64,000 bases of DNA. It comes from Thermotogota bacterium (lineage in GTDB: Bacteria; Thermotogota; Thermotogae; Petrotogales; Petrotogaceae). Under the pieces are notes generated by a model. That model saw only the letters and a program-made list of their open reading frames with translations. It searched no databases and was not told the origin of the DNA. The stretch is from assembly GCA_029780115.1 (NCBI GenBank), contig JAKOZG010000004.1, forward strand, positions 592,839 to 656,838. The letters run 5' to 3'. Numbering within the stretch: the first letter of the stretch is position 1; every line of letters begins with the position of its first letter. Position numbers and translations under genes: made by a program. Below, piece after piece: positions 61,305 through 64,000 of the stretch.

Positions 61305-62312
61305 CTAAAGTGTTCTCAAAATATTTATCTTATCTATTATTAACCCTGCTCCCCGTGCCACACAGGTAATTGGATCATCAGCTACAATAACTCTAATAAA
61401 AGTTTCTTTCTCAATTAGCTCTTTCATTCCTTTAATCATTGCTCCTCCACCAGCGAGGAAAATTCCTTTATTAACAATATCGTATAATAATTCAGGAGGA
61501 GTCTCTTCAATAGCTGACTTAATATTTTCAATTATTTTATTTACTGAGTTTTTTATTGCTTGCCTAATTTCATATCCTGAAACCTGGATAGTTTTTGGTA
61601 AACCTGATAATACATCCAATCCTACTATTTCTAAGCTTAATTTATTATACTCTTCAGTATCAAAAACATTACCTATTTCCATTTTTATTCTCTCGGCAGT
61701 TTTTTCACCTATAATTATATTGTATCTCGTTTTTATATAGTCCATTATTTCTAGATCCATTTGGTCTCCAGCAACTCTTAGAGACCTTGACAATACAATA
61801 TTTCCAAGAGAAATAATAGCTATTTCTGTTGTACCGCCTCCAATATCAACAATCATATTTCCAGATGGTTCTTCTACATCCAAACCTGCTCCAATAGCTG
61901 TCGCCATTGCTTCTTCTATCAAGAAGGCTTTACTTGCCCCGGCATCTAATGCGGCTTCTCTTAAAGCACTCTTTTCAACTTCTGTTGCGCCAGTAGGGAC
62001 TCCTACCACAACTACCGGTTTCAAAACTACAAAATTTCCAACTGCAGCATTTATGAAATATTTTAACATTGCAACTGCTATGTTATAATCTGCAATTACT
62101 CCTTCTTTTAAAGGTCTAATAGCAAAAATATTAGCTGGGGTCTTTCCTATCATCTTTTTAGCTTCACTACCGACACAAATTATCTCTCCATTTTCTTTAT
62201 TTATAGCGATAACCGAGGGCTCATTTAAAATTACTCCTTTTCCTTTCATGTAAACGATTGTATTGGCAGTACCTAGATCTATGCCTAGGTAACTTCTCAT
62301 ATAAGATCTCAT
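61305..62312 (-). CDS. mreB: Cell-shape actin homologue MreB
   Basis: 335 aa. Actin-fold ATPase guiding wall synthesis. Phosphate-1 motif LGIDLGTANTIVYMKGKGVILNEPSVIAI, phosphate-2 MIVDIGGGTTEIAIISLG, adenosine motif IFLAGGGAMIKGM. SD AAGGAGGA. Two ATGs are possible (62312 and four codons later); the first is used. First gene of the mre cluster; no convincing promoter was identified in the 350 bp upstream. Confidence 0.96.
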   Translation of the reverse strand: MRSYMRSYLGIDLGTANTIVYMKGKGVILNEPSVIAINKENGEIICVGSEAKKMIGKTPANIFAIRPLKEGVIADYNIAVAMLKYFINAAVGNFVVLKPVVVVGVPTGATEVEKSALREAALDAGASKAFLIEEAMATAIGAGLDVEEPSGNMIVDIGGGTTEIAIISLGNIVLSRSLRVAGDQMDLEIMDYIKTRYNIIIGEKTAERIKMEIGNVFDTEEYNKLSLEIVGLDVLSGLPKTIQVSGYEIRQAIKNSVNKIIENIKSAIEETPPELLYDIVNKGIFLAGGGAMIKGMKELIEKETFIRVIVADDPITCVARGAGLIIDKINILRTL

Positions 62313-62556
62313 GCTATAAAAAATCCTCCTTAAATTTTTATCTAAAATAAATTTTTCATGATCAATTTATTTTATCAATTTATTCTATTGACTTTAAATA
62401 AAAACTCACTCGGCATCAATAATATTAAATTCTAAAAGATTCGTTATTATTTAAATCTTTATATTAAGAATTCTAGGTTATTTAGTTTATCTATATTAGT
62501 ATAACACAGAAATAATATTTTTGAGATTTTAGCAACATAAATTTAAATTAAAGTGA
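62313..62556. other. Divergent intergenic region mreB / xre-cupin
   Basis: AT-rich. The xre-cupin promoter and operator lie at its right edge. A weak minus-strand TTGATG-N17-TAAAGT pair could serve mreB but is not convincing. Confidence 0.35.
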
Positions 62557-62585
62557 TTGACAAAGTTAGGCAAAAAGTTTATAAT
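62557..62585 (+). promoter_or_regulatory. Consensus promoter of the xre-speD-speE operon
   Basis: TTGACA (62557-62562), 17-bp spacer, TATAAT (62580-62585): a full consensus match on both hexamers. Confidence 0.9.
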
Positions 62586-62606
62586 ATTAAACAGATAGTT
62601 TAATAT
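62584..62606 (+). promoter_or_regulatory. Inverted repeat over the promoter start, candidate XRE operator
   Basis: Perfect 9-bp arms ATATTAAAC and GTTTAATAT with a 5-bp centre, overlapping the end of the -10 box and the transcription start. The first gene behind it is an XRE-type regulator, so autoregulation is likely. Confidence 0.65.
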
Positions 62607-62662
62607 ATAATATTTTTAAAATTTAATATTTCTATAGGAACACCATATTTGGAGGTATTTTT

Positions 62663-63199
62663 ATGAAGATTGGTGAAAAGATTAAAAGTTTGAGAATTAT
62701 GAGAAATATGACTCAGGAAGAACTGGCAATAAGATCAGATTTAACAAAAGGTTTTATTTCTCAAGTAGAAAGGGACTTAACTTCTCCAACCATTGAGAGT
62801 TTAGAGATGATTTTGAGAGCCCTTGGAACAGACTTAAAAGAATTTTTCTCAAACTTAGAAAACAAAGAAAAAGTGGTTTACACAAAGGAGGATAGAATTC
62901 CTATATATGACACACCTGAAGGAGTATGCGAAGAGCTTTTGTTAACAGCCAGCGATCCAAAAAACATAGAACCATCATTTATAATACTTGATCCAGGAAA
63001 GTCAACAGAGATAGAGAAACCTCATGAAGGTGTAGAATTCGGATTCATTATTGAAGGCACAATAGAGCTTCATTTAAACAAAGAAACTTATATAATTGAA
63101 AGTGAGGAGTGTTTCTTTTTTACGCCAAACAAAAAACACTACATAAAGAACAGAAGCAAAAGTCAAAAGGCAAAGTTTCTTTGGATAGAAATTTTTTAA
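62663..63199 (+). CDS. XRE-cupin transcriptional regulator (polyamine-type)
   Basis: 178 aa. XRE helix-turn-helix at residues 1-65 (KIKSLRIMRNMTQEELAIRSDLTKGFISQVERDLTSPTIESLEMILRALGTDLKEFF), then a cupin beta-barrel (ILDPGKSTEIEKPHEGVEFGFIIEGTIELHLNKETYIIESEECFFFTPNKKHYIKNRS). The architecture matches PuuR-like regulators that sense polyamines or related small molecules. Followed after 14 nt by speD, so it probably controls spermidine synthesis. SD TTGGAGG. Confidence 0.92.
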   Translation: MKIGEKIKSLRIMRNMTQEELAIRSDLTKGFISQVERDLTSPTIESLEMILRALGTDLKEFFSNLENKEKVVYTKEDRIPIYDTPEGVCEELLLTASDPKNIEPSFIILDPGKSTEIEKPHEGVEFGFIIEGTIELHLNKETYIIESEECFFFTPNKKHYIKNRSKSQKAKFLWIEIF

Positions 63200-63213
63200 A
63201 GGAGGAGTGAGAG

Positions 63214-63612
63214 ATGGCAAAATCTTTAGGTAGACATTTGATAGCAGAGTTATACGACTGCGACGAAGAAATACTCAACAATGTTTCAGAGATCGAATAC
63301 CAAATGACGAAAGCAGCTATTGAATGTGGAGCAACAATTGTAACATCCACCTTTCACCGCTTTTTACCTCACGGAGTAAGTGGTGCAATAATAATTTCAG
63401 AGTCTCATTTAGCTATTCATACGTGGCCAGAATACAAATATGCGTCGTTAGATATTTACACTTGTGGCGAGTCTGTTGACCCATGGGTAGCTTTTAATTA
63501 TTTAAAAGATGCTTTTAAATCTCGTAGACAAGACGCTGTGGAATACAAACGTGGGGTATTTGAGTCTATAGGTGTCCCTGATAATTCACGACATAAGGTT
63601 GAGGTGAAATAA
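63214..63612 (+). CDS. speD: S-adenosylmethionine decarboxylase proenzyme
   Basis: 132 aa, the short bacterial class 1b (SpeH) form. Self-cleaves to a pyruvoyl enzyme at Glu63-Ser64 in SESHLAIHTWPE; His69 and Cys84 (YTCGE) are the processing and catalytic residues. Supplies the aminopropyl donor for spermidine. SD AAAGGAGGAG. Its TAA shares one base with the next ATG. Confidence 0.96.
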   Translation: MAKSLGRHLIAELYDCDEEILNNVSEIEYQMTKAAIECGATIVTSTFHRFLPHGVSGAIIISESHLAIHTWPEYKYASLDIYTCGESVDPWVAFNYLKDAFKSRRQDAVEYKRGVFESIGVPDNSRHKVEVK

Positions 63613-64000
63613 TGTCGGAAAAGGTTTATCCACCGTTTATTTTCAACGAGTACGACAAAGTGAATAAATATGGTATCTTTATGAATGTCGACCACGTTAT
63701 CTATTCTGAACAAACCCAATATCAAAGGATAGATATATTTGAAACAAAGGCATTTGGGAAAGTGTTTACGTTAGATGGTATAACAATGACCAGGGATTCA
63801 GATGAATTTGTATACCATGAAATGATCTCTCACGTTCCTCTATTTCTCCACGAAAACCCAAGGAAAGTGCTTGTAATTGGGGGAGGAGACGGCGGAACTG
63901 TTAGAGAAGTTTTGAAACACTCTTCTGTAGAAAAAGTTGTCATGTGCGAGCTTGATAAAGGTGTTGTTGAAGCGACTAAAAAGTATTTACCCAATTTATC
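63612..64000 (+). CDS. speE: Spermidine synthase (polyamine aminopropyltransferase), N-terminal part
   Basis: Runs off the end of the window; 129 complete codons seen. Starts MSEKVYPPFIFNEYDKVNKYG and continues with YSEQTQYQRIDIFETKAFGKVFTLDGITMTRDSDEFVYHEMISHVPLF, then the SAM-type motif LVIGGGDGGTVREVLKH and VVMCELDKGVV. These are the substrate-entrance and dcSAM-binding regions of SpeE. SD GAGGTG overlaps the end of speD. The C-terminal half is outside the window. Confidence 0.95.
   Translation, partial: MSEKVYPPFIFNEYDKVNKYGIFMNVDHVIYSEQTQYQRIDIFETKAFGKVFTLDGITMTRDSDEFVYHEMISHVPLFLHENPRKVLVIGGGDGGTVREVLKHSSVEKVVMCELDKGVVEATKKYLPNL

Noticed and set aside
1..64000. CRISPR array, insertion sequences, prophage or integrase genes
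   Set aside because: Looked for regularly spaced repeats, transposase/integrase motifs and tRNA-flanking direct repeats; none seen. The duplicated cluster at 32-36 kb shows recombination but no mobile-element gene.

Overview
The window is a low-GC (roughly one-third G+C by eye), gene-dense bacterial chromosome segment. Gene content points to the phylum Thermotogota, most likely a Petrotogaceae-type organism (Petrotoga/Defluviitoga-like). Pointers are a heterodimeric ABC exporter with the same degenerate ATPase site as T. maritima TM287/288, a bifunctional-nuclease (DUF151) gene beside a polyprenyl synthase, a secretin and C-terminal-Phe outer-membrane-type protein, and a branched-chain 2-oxoacid:ferredoxin/Ptb/Buk fermentation operon. 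The taxonomic assignment is inference; no rRNA is present. Shine-Dalgarno sites are strong (AGGAGG type), TTG/GTG starts are common, and several starts were moved inward to the SD-supported codon.

Layout. 1-3850 (minus): a class IV aminotransferase fragment, mtaB, a radical SAM/SPASM gene and its TetR regulator, with a textbook operator over the transcription start. 4268-12080 (plus): thiI, plsC, DUF151 nuclease, polyprenyl synthase, a lipase-fold protein lacking its catalytic serine, a TPR membrane protein, tRNA-Gly, rsmD. 12090-20621 (minus): a candidate ~104-nt small RNA with its own promoter and terminator, alkaline phosphatase, a gluzincin-like metallopeptidase, lgt, recG, a small membrane protein and a Wzy/O-antigen-ligase-like protein. 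21016-25574 (plus): MarR regulator plus heterodimeric ABC exporter. 25634-30197 (minus): miaB, rpsB, rsfS, plsX, rpmF, DUF177.

30372-42566 is the most unusual region. It holds six secreted proteins that share a small beta-rich domain (motif VPVYLxVPEFxxI at the start, IGxIxxTV at the end), then a two-fold repeated Ig-like, chaperone-like protein, a short secretin, an outer-membrane-barrel-like protein, a BTAD/SARP regulator with a degenerate GGDEF-like tail, and a PAS-GGDEF diguanylate cyclase. It has none of the usual type II/IV pilus genes. It also records a tandem duplication in which the two copies have lost different genes. I propose it as a secretin-based, c-di-GMP-linked surface-assembly system; function is unproven.

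42934-51350: tRNA-Ser, then leucine dehydrogenase, a four-subunit 2-oxoisovalerate-type ferredoxin oxidoreductase, a P-loop protein, and a buk-ptb-buk set in which one kinase has lost its active-site motifs. Together they convert leucine, valine and isoleucine to branched acids with ATP formation. 51653-56960: a LacI-controlled alpha-glucan ABC importer and GH13 enzyme. 57174-62312: glyA facing the rod-shape cluster mrdA-mreD-mreC-mreB. 62557-64000: an XRE-cupin regulator, AdoMet decarboxylase and the start of spermidine synthase.

Recurring themes are regulators with perfect palindromes placed on their own promoters (TetR, MarR, LacI, XRE-cupin) and a dispersed 60-bp element found three times, each in the leader of an operon and in the same orientation to the downstream gene.
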